A stretch of DNA of 64,000 bases, taken from positions 1-64,000 of the forward strand of contig JAZKXZ010000001.1 in assembly GCA_045611845.1 (NCBI GenBank). The letters run 5' to 3'. Both the position numbers and the translations under genes were made by a program. The DNA is from Enterocola sp045611845 (GTDB lineage: Bacteria > Bacteroidota > Bacteroidia > Bacteroidales > Paludibacteraceae). This document shows, piece after piece, positions 1 to 7,829 of the stretch; within the stretch, counting starts at the first letter, position 1; each line of letters starts with the position of its first letter. Below the pieces are notes generated by a model. The model was not told the origin of the DNA and did no database searches. It saw only the letters and a list, made by a program, of their open reading frames with translations.

Positions 1-89
1 AAGATGGTTACATCAACTATGTTAAAGGTGCTAACATCGCAGGCTTCATGAAAGTTGCTAAAGCTATGATGGCTCAAGGTATCATCTAA
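1..89 (+). CDS. gdhA: Glutamate dehydrogenase, C-terminal end (partial)
   Basis: The frame starting at base 3 encodes a 28-residue tail ending in NYVKGANIAGFMKVAKAMM and a TAA stop at 87-89. This matches the conserved C-terminus of hexameric NAD(P)-dependent glutamate dehydrogenase, which makes glutamate from ammonia and 2-oxoglutarate. The rest of the gene lies outside the window, so cofactor choice cannot be judged. The next genes encode an NAD(P)H:ferredoxin oxidoreductase pair, which would fit an NADPH-using enzyme. The identification rests on a short segment, but the segment is distinctive. Confidence 0.8.
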   Translation, partial: DGYINYVKGANIAGFMKVAKAMMAQGII

Positions 90-120
90 TCTTAGATAAA
101 CCTAAAACAAAAATAAAAAC

Positions 121-157
121 TAACCGATTAATCGGAGTTAATTCGATTAATCGGTTA
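121..157. terminator. Perfect 14-bp inverted repeat after gdhA
   Basis: Bases 121-134 and 144-157 are exact reverse complements around a 9-base loop. On the plus strand no long T run follows; on the minus strand the stem is followed by a T-rich stretch. It probably ends or stabilises the gdhA transcript, though an operator role is possible. Confidence 0.5.
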
Positions 158-216
158 TTACGCATATAAAAATAACATTCTGTAACCCCAAAAAGGTTAC
201 AAAAAAGACAAATAAA

Positions 217-1044
217 ATGAATAAAATAATCAGTAAAGAGCATTTCTCAGAAAATGTAGTAAAATTAGAGATCGAAGCTCCTCTAATAGCTAAATCACGC
301 AGAGCTGGTCACTTCGTGATCGTACGCGTAGGTGAAAAAGGCGAACGTATTCCTCTAACCATAGCTGGTTCAGATTTAGAAAAAGGAACTATCACACTAG
401 TAGTTCAAAAAATGGGTGTATCTTCTACCAAATTATGCAACCTAAACGTAGGTGACTATGTAACTGACGTGGTTGGTCCTCTTGGTAAAGCTACTCATAT
501 TGAAAACTTCGGTACAGTTGTTTGTGCATGTGGTGGTGTAGGTACAGCTCCAATGCTTCCTATCGTTGCAGCACTTAAAAAAGCAGGTAACAAAGTAATC
601 TCTGTGCTTGCAGCTCGTACAAAAGACCTTATCATCCTAGAAGAAGAAATGAGAAAATTCTCTGACGAAGTTATCATTATGACAGACGACGGTTCTTACG
701 GTACTCAAGGTCTTGTTACCAACGGTGTAGAAAGCGTAATCAACCGCGAAAAAGTGGATATGTGCGTAACTATCGGTCCTGCTATCATGATGAAATTCGT
801 TTCTTTACTAACTAAAAAATACGAAATCCCTACTGTAGCATCTCTTAACACTATCATGGTGGACGGTACTGGTATGTGCGGTGCATGCCGTGTAACTGTG
901 GGCGACGAAACAAAATTCGTTTGCGTTGACGGTCCAGAATTTGATGCACACCAAGTAAATTTCGACGAAATGATGATGCGTCTAGGTGCATATCGCGAAC
1001 AAGAACAAGCCGCTATGGCTGCATATATTAACTCTTTAAAATAA
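217..1044 (+). CDS. nfnA: Ferredoxin-NADP+ reductase subunit alpha / NfnA-type FAD-binding protein
   Basis: This 275-residue protein belongs to the dihydroorotate dehydrogenase electron-transfer-subunit family, as in NfnA, SudB and PyrK. An N-terminal FAD-binding barrel (about 1-95) is followed by an NAD(P)-binding fold with the glycine-rich CACGGVGTAPM near residue 110, and a C-terminal 2Fe-2S site with MCGACRVTVG near residue 222 and a further Cys at FVCVDG. It sits 10 bases before the large-subunit gene. The pair would exchange electrons between NADH, NADPH and ferredoxin in the cytoplasm. Codon use is strongly biased, suggesting high expression. A sulfide dehydrogenase annotation is common for the same family, and sequence alone does not decide electron partners. 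Confidence 0.85.
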   Translation: MNKIISKEHFSENVVKLEIEAPLIAKSRRAGHFVIVRVGEKGERIPLTIAGSDLEKGTITLVVQKMGVSSTKLCNLNVGDYVTDVVGPLGKATHIENFGTVVCACGGVGTAPMLPIVAALKKAGNKVISVLAARTKDLIILEEEMRKFSDEVIIMTDDGSYGTQGLVTNGVESVINREKVDMCVTIGPAIMMKFVSLLTKKYEIPTVASLNTIMVDGTGMCGACRVTVGDETKFVCVDGPEFDAHQVNFDEMMMRLGAYREQEQAAMAAYINSLK

Positions 1045-1054
1045 TTATTTAGAG

Positions 1055-2506
1055 ATGGAAAATTTAACAGATAGAAGTGCAGCTTGGCGTGACGAGCTTC
1101 GCAAATCAATGAAAAATAAAGAACGCACCGAGATTGCGCGCGTTAAAATGAATGAGCTTGATGGTGAATATCGTAGCCACAACTCAGAAGAAGTAAACCA
1201 AGGCTTAACAGTAGAACAAGCATTAATGGAAGCTAAACGTTGTTTAGACTGTCCAAATCCTAGCTGTATGCAAGGTTGTCCTGTGAGCATCAACATCCCT
1301 TCTTTCGTAAAAAATATCGAACGCGGCGAATTCTTAGCAGCTGCTAAAGTTCTTAAACAAACTTCTGCTCTTCCAGCAGTTTGTGGTCGTGTTTGTCCTC
1401 AAGAAAAACAATGCGAAAGCCAATGTATCCACATTAAAATGGGTAAAGCTCCAGTGGCTATCGGTTACCTAGAACGTTTCGCAGCAGACTACGAACGTGA
1501 AAGCGGTAATATCGCTGTGCCAGAAATCGCTGCTAAAAACGGTAAAAAAGTAGCAGTTGTTGGTTCAGGTCCTGCTGGTCTTTCTTTCGCTGGTGATATG
1601 GCTAAACTTGGTTACGACGTAACTGTATTTGAAGCTCTTCACGAAATTGGTGGTGTGTTGAAATATGGTATTCCAGAATTCCGTCTTCCAAACAATATCG
1701 TTGACGTAGAAATCAACAACCTAGAAAAAATGGGTGTTACCTTCGTAAAAGACTGTATCGTAGGTAAAACTATCAGCTTCGATGATATTAAAGAACAAGG
1801 TTTCGAAGGTATGTTCGTTGCTTCTGGTGCTGGTCTTCCAAACTTCATGAACATCAAAGGTGAAAACCTTATCGGTATCATGTCTTCTAACGAATACCTA
1901 ACACGTGTAAACCTTATGAGCGCTGCAAAAGACGACTTCGATACTCCAGTACTTAAAGGTAAACGTGTGGCTGTTATCGGTGGTGGTAACACTGCTATGG
2001 ACTCTGTTCGTACAGCTAAACGTCTTGGTGCTGAACTTGCTATGATTGTTTATCGCCGTAGCGAAGAAGAAATGCCTGCTCGTGTAGAAGAAGTTAAACA
2101 CGCTAAAGAAGAAGGCGTTGAATTCCGCACTCTTCACAACCCTATCGAATATATCGGTGACGAAAAAGGTCGTGTTAAACAAATGTTACTACAAAAAATG
2201 GAACTAGGTGAAGCTGATGCTTCTGGTCGTAGAAAACCAGTTGCGATTGAAGGTGCTACCGAACTTATCGATGTTGATACAGTAATCGTGAGTGTTGGTG
2301 TATCTCCAAACCCACTTATCCCTAGCTCAATCGACGGTTTAGATGTATCTCGCAAAGGTACTATCGTAGTAAACGACGATATGCAAAGTTCTATTCCAAT
2401 GATTTTCGCAGGTGGTGACATTGTGCGTGGTGGTGCTACTGTTATCCTTGCTATGGGTGACGGACGTAAAGCAGCTGCATCAATGCACCAATATTTAAGT
2501 AAATAA
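1055..2506 (+). CDS. nfnB: NADPH-dependent glutamate synthase small-subunit-like / NfnB
   Basis: This 483-residue flavoprotein resembles the GltD/GltA/NfnB/SudA family. The N-terminal part has two cysteine clusters for 4Fe-4S centres (CLDCPNPSCMQGCP, then CGRVCPQEKQCESQC). It is followed by an FAD-binding GSGPAGL motif, a second dinucleotide site (VIGGGNTAMDS) and the C-terminal IFAGGD flavin motif. No large glutamate-synthase subunit is next to it. Pairing with the upstream NfnA-like gene, directly after gdhA, points to NADPH supply (electron bifurcation) rather than true glutamate synthase. Databases often label it gltA. The start is the ATG 10 bases after the previous stop. Confidence 0.85.
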   Translation: MENLTDRSAAWRDELRKSMKNKERTEIARVKMNELDGEYRSHNSEEVNQGLTVEQALMEAKRCLDCPNPSCMQGCPVSINIPSFVKNIERGEFLAAAKVLKQTSALPAVCGRVCPQEKQCESQCIHIKMGKAPVAIGYLERFAADYERESGNIAVPEIAAKNGKKVAVVGSGPAGLSFAGDMAKLGYDVTVFEALHEIGGVLKYGIPEFRLPNNIVDVEINNLEKMGVTFVKDCIVGKTISFDDIKEQGFEGMFVASGAGLPNFMNIKGENLIGIMSSNEYLTRVNLMSAAKDDFDTPVLKGKRVAVIGGGNTAMDSVRTAKRLGAELAMIVYRRSEEEMPARVEEVKHAKEEGVEFRTLHNPIEYIGDEKGRVKQMLLQKMELGEADASGRRKPVAIEGATELIDVDTVIVSVGVSPNPLIPSSIDGLDVSRKGTIVVNDDMQSSIPMIFAGGDIVRGGATVILAMGDGRKAAASMHQYLSK

Positions 2507-2507
2507 T

Positions 2508-3398
2508 ATGATTAAAGTTGCAATTATCGGATACGGCAATATTGGCAAATTTGCTTTACAAGCCGTGCAAGCTGCTCCAGATATGGAACTTGTAGGTGTA
2601 GTTCGTAGAGACGCATCTAATGTTCCTGCTGAGCTAGCTAATATAAAAGTGGTTTCTAATATAGATGACCTAGGCAAAGTAGAAGTGGCTATTCTTTGTG
2701 GTCCAAGTAGAAGTGTCCCAGAAACTTCTGCTACCCTACTTGCAAAAGGCATCTGCACTGTGGATAGCTATGATATTCACGGAGATATTTGGGAAGTTAG
2801 CCAAAAGCTAGATGCAGTGGCTAAAGCAAATAACTCTGCTGCTATCATATCTGCAGGTTGGGACCCAGGTTCAGACTCTGTTATCCGTGCTTTACTTAAA
2901 GCTATGGCTCCAAAAGGTCTAACCTACACAAACTTTGGCCCTGGTATGAGTATGGGACACTCAGTAGTGGCTCGTAGCAAAGAAGGCGTGAAAAACGCAC
3001 TTTCTATGACAATTCCTCTAGGCACTAGCGTACACCGCCGCATGGTTTACGTAGAACTAGAAGAAGGTGCTTCTCTAGAAGCTGTTACTGCTGCTATCAA
3101 GAGCGACTCTTACTTTAGCCACGATGAAACACACGTAATTCAAGTGCCATGCGTAGATGACCTTCAAGATATGGGTCATGGCGTGCTTATTGAACGCAAA
3201 GGTGTTTCTGGTAGCACTCAAAGCCAACGTTTCGCATTCACAATGACCATTAATAACCCTGCTTTAACTAGCCAAATCCTTGTGAGCTGTGCTCGTGCAG
3301 TGGTAAAACAACGTCCTGGTGCATATACTCTTCCAGAGATTGCTCCTATGGATATGCTTTATGGTGACCGTGAAGCGTTGATTCGCGAACTTGTGTAA
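2508..3398 (+). CDS. ddh: meso-Diaminopimelate dehydrogenase
   Basis: This is a 296-residue Gfo/Idh/MocA-type oxidoreductase with an N-terminal Rossmann motif (GYGNIGK) and the substrate-domain signatures SAGWDPGSDS and NFGPGMSMGHSV, characteristic of D-specific meso-diaminopimelate dehydrogenase. The enzyme reductively aminates tetrahydrodipicolinate to meso-DAP with NADPH and ammonia, giving a one-step route to lysine and peptidoglycan. Its ATG lies one base after the nfnB stop, so the genes are probably co-transcribed. This links NADPH generation, ammonia assimilation and cell-wall precursor synthesis. Length is slightly short for the family but all visible motifs are present. Confidence 0.9.
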   Translation: MIKVAIIGYGNIGKFALQAVQAAPDMELVGVVRRDASNVPAELANIKVVSNIDDLGKVEVAILCGPSRSVPETSATLLAKGICTVDSYDIHGDIWEVSQKLDAVAKANNSAAIISAGWDPGSDSVIRALLKAMAPKGLTYTNFGPGMSMGHSVVARSKEGVKNALSMTIPLGTSVHRRMVYVELEEGASLEAVTAAIKSDSYFSHDETHVIQVPCVDDLQDMGHGVLIERKGVSGSTQSQRFAFTMTINNPALTSQILVSCARAVVKQRPGAYTLPEIAPMDMLYGDREALIRELV

Positions 3399-3415
3399 AA
3401 TATAAATGAGAGTTG

Positions 3416-3450
3416 AAAAAAGAGAAATGAGAAATCATTTCTCTTTTTTT
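3416..3450 (+). terminator. Intrinsic terminator after ddh
   Basis: Stem 3416-3430 pairs with 3435-3449 around a four-base loop, and the descending arm ends in a run of T. It lies 17 bases past the ddh stop. Confidence 0.85.
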
Positions 3451-3471
3451 GTGTTTTATGCATTTGAATTA

Positions 3472-3539
3472 GGGATGTGGGTTTGGACATAGGAGTTTTG
3501 CCGCAGGCGCCTTTTTCAACTCCTAAGTCCTAACATCCT
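3472..3539. repeat. Imperfect inverted repeat in the ddh-corA gap
   Basis: The segment around 3473-3497 (GGATGT...GGAC.TAGGAGTT) is complementary, with interruptions, to 3518-3539 (AACTCCTAAGTCCTAACATCC). TCCTAACATC recurs just downstream at 3542-3551. No gene is visible here. It resembles a decayed dispersed repeat rather than a regulator. Confidence 0.4.
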
Positions 3540-3582
3540 CGGTCCTAACATCATAACTATTAATTCATATAAACGACAACCT

Positions 3583-3620
3583 AAAAAAATGAATATCCAT
3601 GCATAGATATTCATTTTTTT
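3583..3620. terminator. Strong hairpin upstream of corA promoter
   Basis: Bases 3583-3597 pair with 3606-3620 around an 8-base loop, with A-tract and T-tract flanks, so it can act as an intrinsic terminator on either strand. It insulates corA from upstream transcription. Confidence 0.65.
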
Positions 3621-3623
3621 TTG

Positions 3624-3631
3624 TATTTTTG
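3624..3631 (+). promoter_or_regulatory. Candidate -7 box of the corA leader promoter
   Basis: TATTTTTG matches the Bacteroidota TAnnTTTG consensus. A -33 TTTG is not clear because the upstream DNA is the terminator hairpin. The predicted RNA start is near 3637, giving a leader of about 110 bases before corA. Confidence 0.5.
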
Positions 3632-3659
3632 CAACCGAATTTTAACTACATTAATCAAA

Positions 3660-3695
3660 ATGGACGATTATCATCCGGAAAATACTAACTTTTAA
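3660..3695 (+). CDS. Candidate leader peptide MDDYHPENTNF upstream of corA
   Basis: An 11-codon frame (ATG at 3660, TAA at 3693-3695) begins about 20 bases after the predicted RNA start. The peptide starts with two Asp, then His-Pro-Glu. Early Asp, Glu and Pro codons are known to destabilise translating ribosomes at low magnesium in the MgtL leader of enterobacteria. The stop codon overlaps the first arm of a hairpin that competes with an RBS-hiding hairpin, so completing or aborting translation could decide which structure forms. Translation has not been shown; the case rests on composition, position and the downstream structure. His or Pro tRNA charging would be an alternative signal. Confidence 0.5.
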   Translation: MDDYHPENTNF

Positions 3696-3746
3696 GAATG
3701 GAGATTAGGTAGTCTCTATTCTTAACTTAACGATAGGAGACACCTA
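3692..3746 (+). promoter_or_regulatory. Mutually exclusive hairpin switch controlling the corA ribosome-binding site
   Basis: Hairpin A pairs 3692-3704 with 3713-3725 (13 pairs, one G-U). Hairpin B pairs 3706-3710 with 3742-3746 and 3712-3717 with 3736-3741, with A3711 bulged. The two share 3713-3717 and cannot coexist. Hairpin B covers AGGAG (3735-3739), an unusually good Shine-Dalgarno site for this phylum, 8 bases before the corA ATG. A ribosome at the leader stop would cover the first arm of A and favour B (off); an early drop-off would allow A and free the RBS (on). No classical magnesium riboswitch fold was recognised. Confidence 0.6.
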
Positions 3747-3747
3747 T

Positions 3748-4674
3748 ATGAGAACATTTTTAAGAAATGGTGCCGGTATGGTTCCATGTGATAAATGGGA
3801 ACCAAACTGCTGGGTAAACGTCATTAAACCTACCCCACAAGACAAAGCATACCTAATCAACACTCTTGATGTGCCTTTGGCATTCTATGAAGACATCGAG
3901 GACGTTGATGAACGTCCACGTGTGGAAGTAGAAGATGGTTGGTGCTTGGTGCTAATGCGTATTCCTTATAAAGTAAACAACGCTAGCGGTACATTCTCTA
4001 CAGTGCCACTTGGTATTATTTTTAAGGACGACATTTTTGTATCAGTTTGTTTCTATCAAACCGACATCATTCCAGACTTTGTCCAATACACCAAAAGAAA
4101 GAAAATAAGCAAAACAGACAATATCAACTTTGTCTTTAGACTGCTTCTTTCTTCAAGCATATGGTTCCTAAAATACCTAAAGAGCATAAATGCACTAATT
4201 AAATCTGCAGAAAAAGAGTTAGAAACTTCTGTAGAAAACGACGATTTGAAGACTCTTTCAAACCTAGACCGCACTCTGGTTTACTTTACCTCTGCGCTTC
4301 GTGGTAACGAAATTCTTACTCATAAACTAAAAAATATGAGAGGAATTAAAGAGGTTTACGACCCAGACCTAGTGGAAGACGTGGAAATTGAGTCTAAACA
4401 AGCGCTAGAAACCACTAACATTTATGCTACTATTTTAAATAGTACCCTAGAAACATACGCTACCGTGATTTCAAACAACTTGAACATGGTGATGAAAAGA
4501 TTAACAAGTATAAATGTTATTCTGATGTTGCCTACATTGATAGCAAGTTTCTTTGGTATGAACCTAGAAATAGGCACTAGCATCTTTAACTGGATGTTCT
4601 ATATTGCTGTAATCATTTCTATTGCATTTACTGCATTGAGTGCTATTTTCTTCTATAAGAAAAGATGGTTCTAA
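3748..4674 (+). CDS. corA: CorA family magnesium/cobalt transporter
   Basis: This 308-residue protein has an N-terminal cytoplasmic domain and a long helical stalk (about 140-240). Two C-terminal membrane helices follow, with the family signature GMN at 270-272, here in the setting FFGMNLE, and a basic tail (YKKRWF). CorA forms a pentameric inner-membrane channel for magnesium uptake. The ATG at 3748 is fixed by the AGGAG 8 bases upstream and by the N-terminal sequence. Expression is probably controlled by the upstream leader-peptide and hairpin arrangement. A small DMT-family protein gene follows after 19 bases. Confidence 0.92.
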   Translation: MRTFLRNGAGMVPCDKWEPNCWVNVIKPTPQDKAYLINTLDVPLAFYEDIEDVDERPRVEVEDGWCLVLMRIPYKVNNASGTFSTVPLGIIFKDDIFVSVCFYQTDIIPDFVQYTKRKKISKTDNINFVFRLLLSSSIWFLKYLKSINALIKSAEKELETSVENDDLKTLSNLDRTLVYFTSALRGNEILTHKLKNMRGIKEVYDPDLVEDVEIESKQALETTNIYATILNSTLETYATVISNNLNMVMKRLTSINVILMLPTLIASFFGMNLEIGTSIFNWMFYIAVIISIAFTALSAIFFYKKRWF

Positions 4675-4693
4675 ACTATTATAACACTTATTA

Positions 4694-5065
4694 ATGAACG
4701 CTTTTTACACTATACTTTTACTTATTTGTTCAAATATTTTTATGACCTTCGCTTGGTATGGTCATTTAAAATTGCAACAAATGAAAGTCCTATCAGACAA
4801 CACACCACTATATGTGGTAATCTTGTTATCATGGCTGCTAGCATTGGCTGAATACAGTTTTCAAGTGCCAGCAAACCGTATGGGATTTATAGAAAATGGA
4901 GGTAGTTTCACTCTGATGCAACTAAAGGTAATTCAAGAGGTTATCTCTATTACAGTGTTCACTATTTTTACTATGTTTCTATTTAAAGGCGAAACACTTC
5001 AGTGGAATCACATTGCAGCATTTGGTTGCTTGATTTTGGCTGTATATTTCGTTTTTATGGATTAA
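4694..5065 (+). CDS. DMT family protein (DUF486)
   Basis: The 123-residue hydrophobic protein has four predicted membrane helices. It matches the DUF486 family, half-size members of the drug/metabolite transporter group, with features such as MTFAWYGHLK near the N-terminus, PANRMGF in the middle and a final helix ending VYFVFMD. Four-helix proteins of this kind usually act as dimers. The substrate is unknown. It lies between corA and rarA with short gaps, so it may share their transcript. Confidence 0.8.
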   Translation: MNAFYTILLLICSNIFMTFAWYGHLKLQQMKVLSDNTPLYVVILLSWLLALAEYSFQVPANRMGFIENGGSFTLMQLKVIQEVISITVFTIFTMFLFKGETLQWNHIAAFGCLILAVYFVFMD

Positions 5066-5074
5066 AATTATATT

Positions 5075-6334
5075 ATGAAGCCACTTGCTGAAAGACTACG
5101 TCCGAGCACACTTGCAGACTACATCGGCCAAAAACATTTGGTGGGTGAAGGTGCTGTGCTAAGACAAATGATAGAGTCTGGCAACTTGGCTTCTTTTATT
5201 CTTTGGGGCCCTCCTGGAGTGGGTAAAACCACACTAGCTCAAATTATTGCATCGCAAAGTAATCGTTCTTTCTATAGCCTTAGTGCTGTGAGTTCTTCTG
5301 TGAAAGACGTGCGCGATGTGATAGATACTGCCGAAAAAACCAAACTTTTCAACCCTAAAGCACCTATACTTTTCATCGACGAGATTCACCGTTTTAGCAA
5401 ATCTCAACAAGACTCGCTTCTTGCAGCTGTGGAAAAAGGTACTTTTGTGCTTATTGGTGCCACCACAGAAAACCCTTCGTTCGAGGTAATTTCTCCCCTA
5501 CTTTCTCGTTGTAGAATCTATGTGCTTAAACCACTAGAAGAAGAAGATTTAAAGTATCTTCTAAATAAAGCTATCACAGAAGACGAGTATCTAAAGATAA
5601 AGAAAGTAGAATTTGTGGAATATGAATCGTTACTACTTTATTCTGGAGGCGATGCAAGAAAACTTCTTAGTGCATTAGAACTTGTACTTAGCACCGAAGA
5701 AGGCGAAGTGATTAAGGTGACCAACGAAATGGTGAAGGCGAAACTTCAAGCCAACCTTCTTGCCTACGACAAACAAGGCGAAATGCATTATGATATTATT
5801 TCTGCGTTTATTAAGTCTATTCGTGGAAGCGACCCAGATGCTGCGCTTTATTGGCTTGCAAGAATGATAGATGGCGGCGAAGACCCTAAATTTATTGCTC
5901 GCAGACTTATTATTTCTGCTGCAGAAGATATTGGTCTTGCAAACCCTAATGCACTACTACTTGCAAATACTTGCTTCGATGCTGTGCATAAAATAGGTTT
6001 CCCAGAATCTAGAATTATACTATCAGAAGTAACAGTTTATCTTGCCACATCTGCAAAGAGCAACTCTGCTTACCTTGCTATAGATGAAGCACTTGCAGAA
6101 GTTAAAAGGTCGGGAAATTTGCCAGTACCACTAGATATTAGAAATGCTCCTACCAAACTTATGAAGAGCCTTGGCTACGGCAAGCATTATAAATATCCAC
6201 ACGACTATCCAAACCACTATGTGGAACAACAATATTTGCCAGATGCACTAAAGGGCAGAACATTTTGGACTCCTCAACCAAACGAATCAGAAAACCGAAT
6301 AATGAGTGGTCTAAATGCCAGAAAAAAAAGATGA
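5075..6334 (+). CDS. rarA: Replication-associated recombination protein A (RarA/MgsA)
   Basis: The 419-residue AAA+ ATPase has Walker A GPPGVGKTT near residue 45, Walker B LFIDEIHRF near 94, sensor 1 GATTENPSF, and the C-terminal tetramerisation and helical region typical of RarA/MgsA/WRNIP1. It acts at stalled replication forks and on single-stranded DNA. The starting MKPLAERLRPSTLADYIGQ is the canonical N-terminus, so the ATG at 5075 is secure. Its stop lies within the terminator stem. Confidence 0.92.
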   Translation: MKPLAERLRPSTLADYIGQKHLVGEGAVLRQMIESGNLASFILWGPPGVGKTTLAQIIASQSNRSFYSLSAVSSSVKDVRDVIDTAEKTKLFNPKAPILFIDEIHRFSKSQQDSLLAAVEKGTFVLIGATTENPSFEVISPLLSRCRIYVLKPLEEEDLKYLLNKAITEDEYLKIKKVEFVEYESLLLYSGGDARKLLSALELVLSTEEGEVIKVTNEMVKAKLQANLLAYDKQGEMHYDIISAFIKSIRGSDPDAALYWLARMIDGGEDPKFIARRLIISAAEDIGLANPNALLLANTCFDAVHKIGFPESRIILSEVTVYLATSAKSNSAYLAIDEALAEVKRSGNLPVPLDIRNAPTKLMKSLGYGKHYKYPHDYPNHYVEQQYLPDALKGRTFWTPQPNESENRIMSGLNARKKR

Positions 6335-6363
6335 TTTTCAGTTAAACCGAAAATCATCTTTTT
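6326..6363. terminator. Bidirectional terminator between rarA and the DUF2490 gene
   Basis: Bases 6326-6339 pair with 6349-6363, with A and T runs on opposite sides, between two convergent genes. The stem includes the rarA stop codon. Confidence 0.85.
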
Positions 6364-6388
6364 CTTTATTTTTCGTAATCGTTAATCT

Positions 6389-7096
6389 TTATTTTTCATA
6401 ACTTTGGAATTGTAGCACATAAGCTACACCTAATAGGTGATAATAAGCATCTATTGAGTGTGAAAACTCATAATAAAAACCTAAAATATTGTTTTTATCC
6501 ACAACCCAGTCTAAACCTACACCGTAAGCAAAAGTATCCACGTATGTTGTAGGATTTTTCTTCAACTGACTATACATTTCTATATAACCGTATACACAAA
6601 GTGGAGTATTTGGAATCTCACCATCTAAACGTAATCTTGAACGTAACAACCAGTGGTAAGACATATCGGTCATACTATAGGTCATTTGGAATCTTTCACG
6701 TGCAGAAAGTGTTAGGTAATCGTTGATTTTCACGTTTGGTGTAACCATCAATTTTAATCTGTGACGCATTTCACCCCCGTAAAGATATTGAAACTCGTAT
6801 GCACCTAGTAGCGCAATTCTTGGGTGTGGCTTGTAATTAAGACCTATTGAGGTGTAAGACATATCCACAAGTGGAGCCTCAGGAATACCTGTTCCATTTA
6901 GATAGAACTCCTCACCCACAAATAATGTAAGATTTTTAAGTGGACTATACTCTATATAAAAATCTACCTCACCTATTAGTTCTTGTGGTTTTTCTACAGA
7001 GCGCGCTTTGTATGATCTTTCTAGTTCCACCGCAAAAGCAGATACCAAAGACACTGCAAGCGCAAGAGCAAATAATGCTAATCTTTTAAAATTCAT
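6389..7096 (-). CDS. DUF2490-like outer-membrane beta-barrel protein
   Basis: The 235-residue protein has a signal peptide (hydrophobic stretch to about residue 22, ending near SAFA). Alternating amphipathic strands follow, rich in Tyr and Arg, ending in an aromatic-containing strand (GVAYVLQFQSYEK). This pattern and the length fit DUF2490, a Bacteroidota outer-membrane barrel family of unknown role. No partner gene is evident. A porin or lipid-related role would be a guess. Confidence 0.65.
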   Translation of the reverse strand: MNFKRLALFALALAVSLVSAFAVELERSYKARSVEKPQELIGEVDFYIEYSPLKNLTLFVGEEFYLNGTGIPEAPLVDMSYTSIGLNYKPHPRIALLGAYEFQYLYGGEMRHRLKLMVTPNVKINDYLTLSARERFQMTYSMTDMSYHWLLRSRLRLDGEIPNTPLCVYGYIEMYSQLKKNPTTYVDTFAYGVGLDWVVDKNNILGFYYEFSHSIDAYYHLLGVAYVLQFQSYEK

Positions 7097-7188
7097 TGTT
7101 TATTCGTTTATATTTTATTTTCTGCTTACAAAGATACAGAAAATTACCGAAATCTTAAAATCTATTAACGCTACCAAAGCCAAGTTAT

Positions 7189-7764
7189 TTAAATGCAATT
7201 TACACTCATTTGCAAGTGATACATTTTGTGAGTAAAAAACATTCTATCTCCTACCCTGCGAAAACCTATTCTACTATATAGTTCTTCCGCCTTAGGATTT
7301 TCTACATCCACTATTAGCCCTACGTTTGTATGCCCTTGAGCAAAAGCTTTCTTGCACATTGCATCGATAAGTTTTTGAGCAATGCCCATGCCCCTAAACT
7401 CTGATTTTACACCTAAAGAGTCTAGGTAAAATTCTCCCGCATTAGTTTCATCTGCAATCTCTGGAACAAAGCCTGTATGGTTGGAAATTATTTCCCAAGT
7501 TGCTTTGCGAAGCGGTTCCAGCTGTCCCCCGTCATATCCCACTATAGCCCCAGCTAGCTTACCACTTACCGTTTCTGCAACCAAGGCATTTTGAAAACTA
7601 TATTGAGTGCCAGTAGCTGCACATACCTCTGTCAAAACTTTTAAATAATTGTCTCCACCGCAGTTTCTTTTTACCATTTCGTCGTCACGAATAGCCATCA
7701 CCACCACCTGAGCCAAAAACTCTGCATCATCTGGCACAGCTGGTCTTATTATTATTTTTTCCAT
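7189..7764 (-). CDS. GNAT family N-acetyltransferase
   Basis: The 191-residue protein has the GNAT acetyl-CoA-binding signature: a strand with FYLDSLGV, then FRGMGIAQKLIDAM (the R/Q-x-x-G-x-G/A loop) at about residues 128-142, and VENPKAEELYSRIGFRRV in the C-terminal motif. It probably acetylates an amine on a small molecule or protein. The substrate cannot be read from the sequence. It is transcribed in the same direction as the sugar acetyltransferase just upstream, 65 bases away. Confidence 0.85.
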   Translation of the reverse strand: MEKIIIRPAVPDDAEFLAQVVVMAIRDDEMVKRNCGGDNYLKVLTEVCAATGTQYSFQNALVAETVSGKLAGAIVGYDGGQLEPLRKATWEIISNHTGFVPEIADETNAGEFYLDSLGVKSEFRGMGIAQKLIDAMCKKAFAQGHTNVGLIVDVENPKAEELYSRIGFRRVGDRMFFTHKMYHLQMSVNCI

Positions 7765-7829
7765 ATGGAGTGTATTTTGGGGTGATCACTGAGCATTTTT
7801 TACTCTTTATCTTATATTTATTGTTTTTA

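Noticed and set aside
495..2421. Minus-strand frames opposite nfnA and nfnB
   Set aside because: They are antisense shadows caused by the biased codon use of the highly expressed genes.
3632..3747. Known M-box, ykoY or cobalamin riboswitch upstream of corA
   Set aside because: The leader is too short and lacks the recognisable cores of these classes; a leader-peptide switch explains the structure better.
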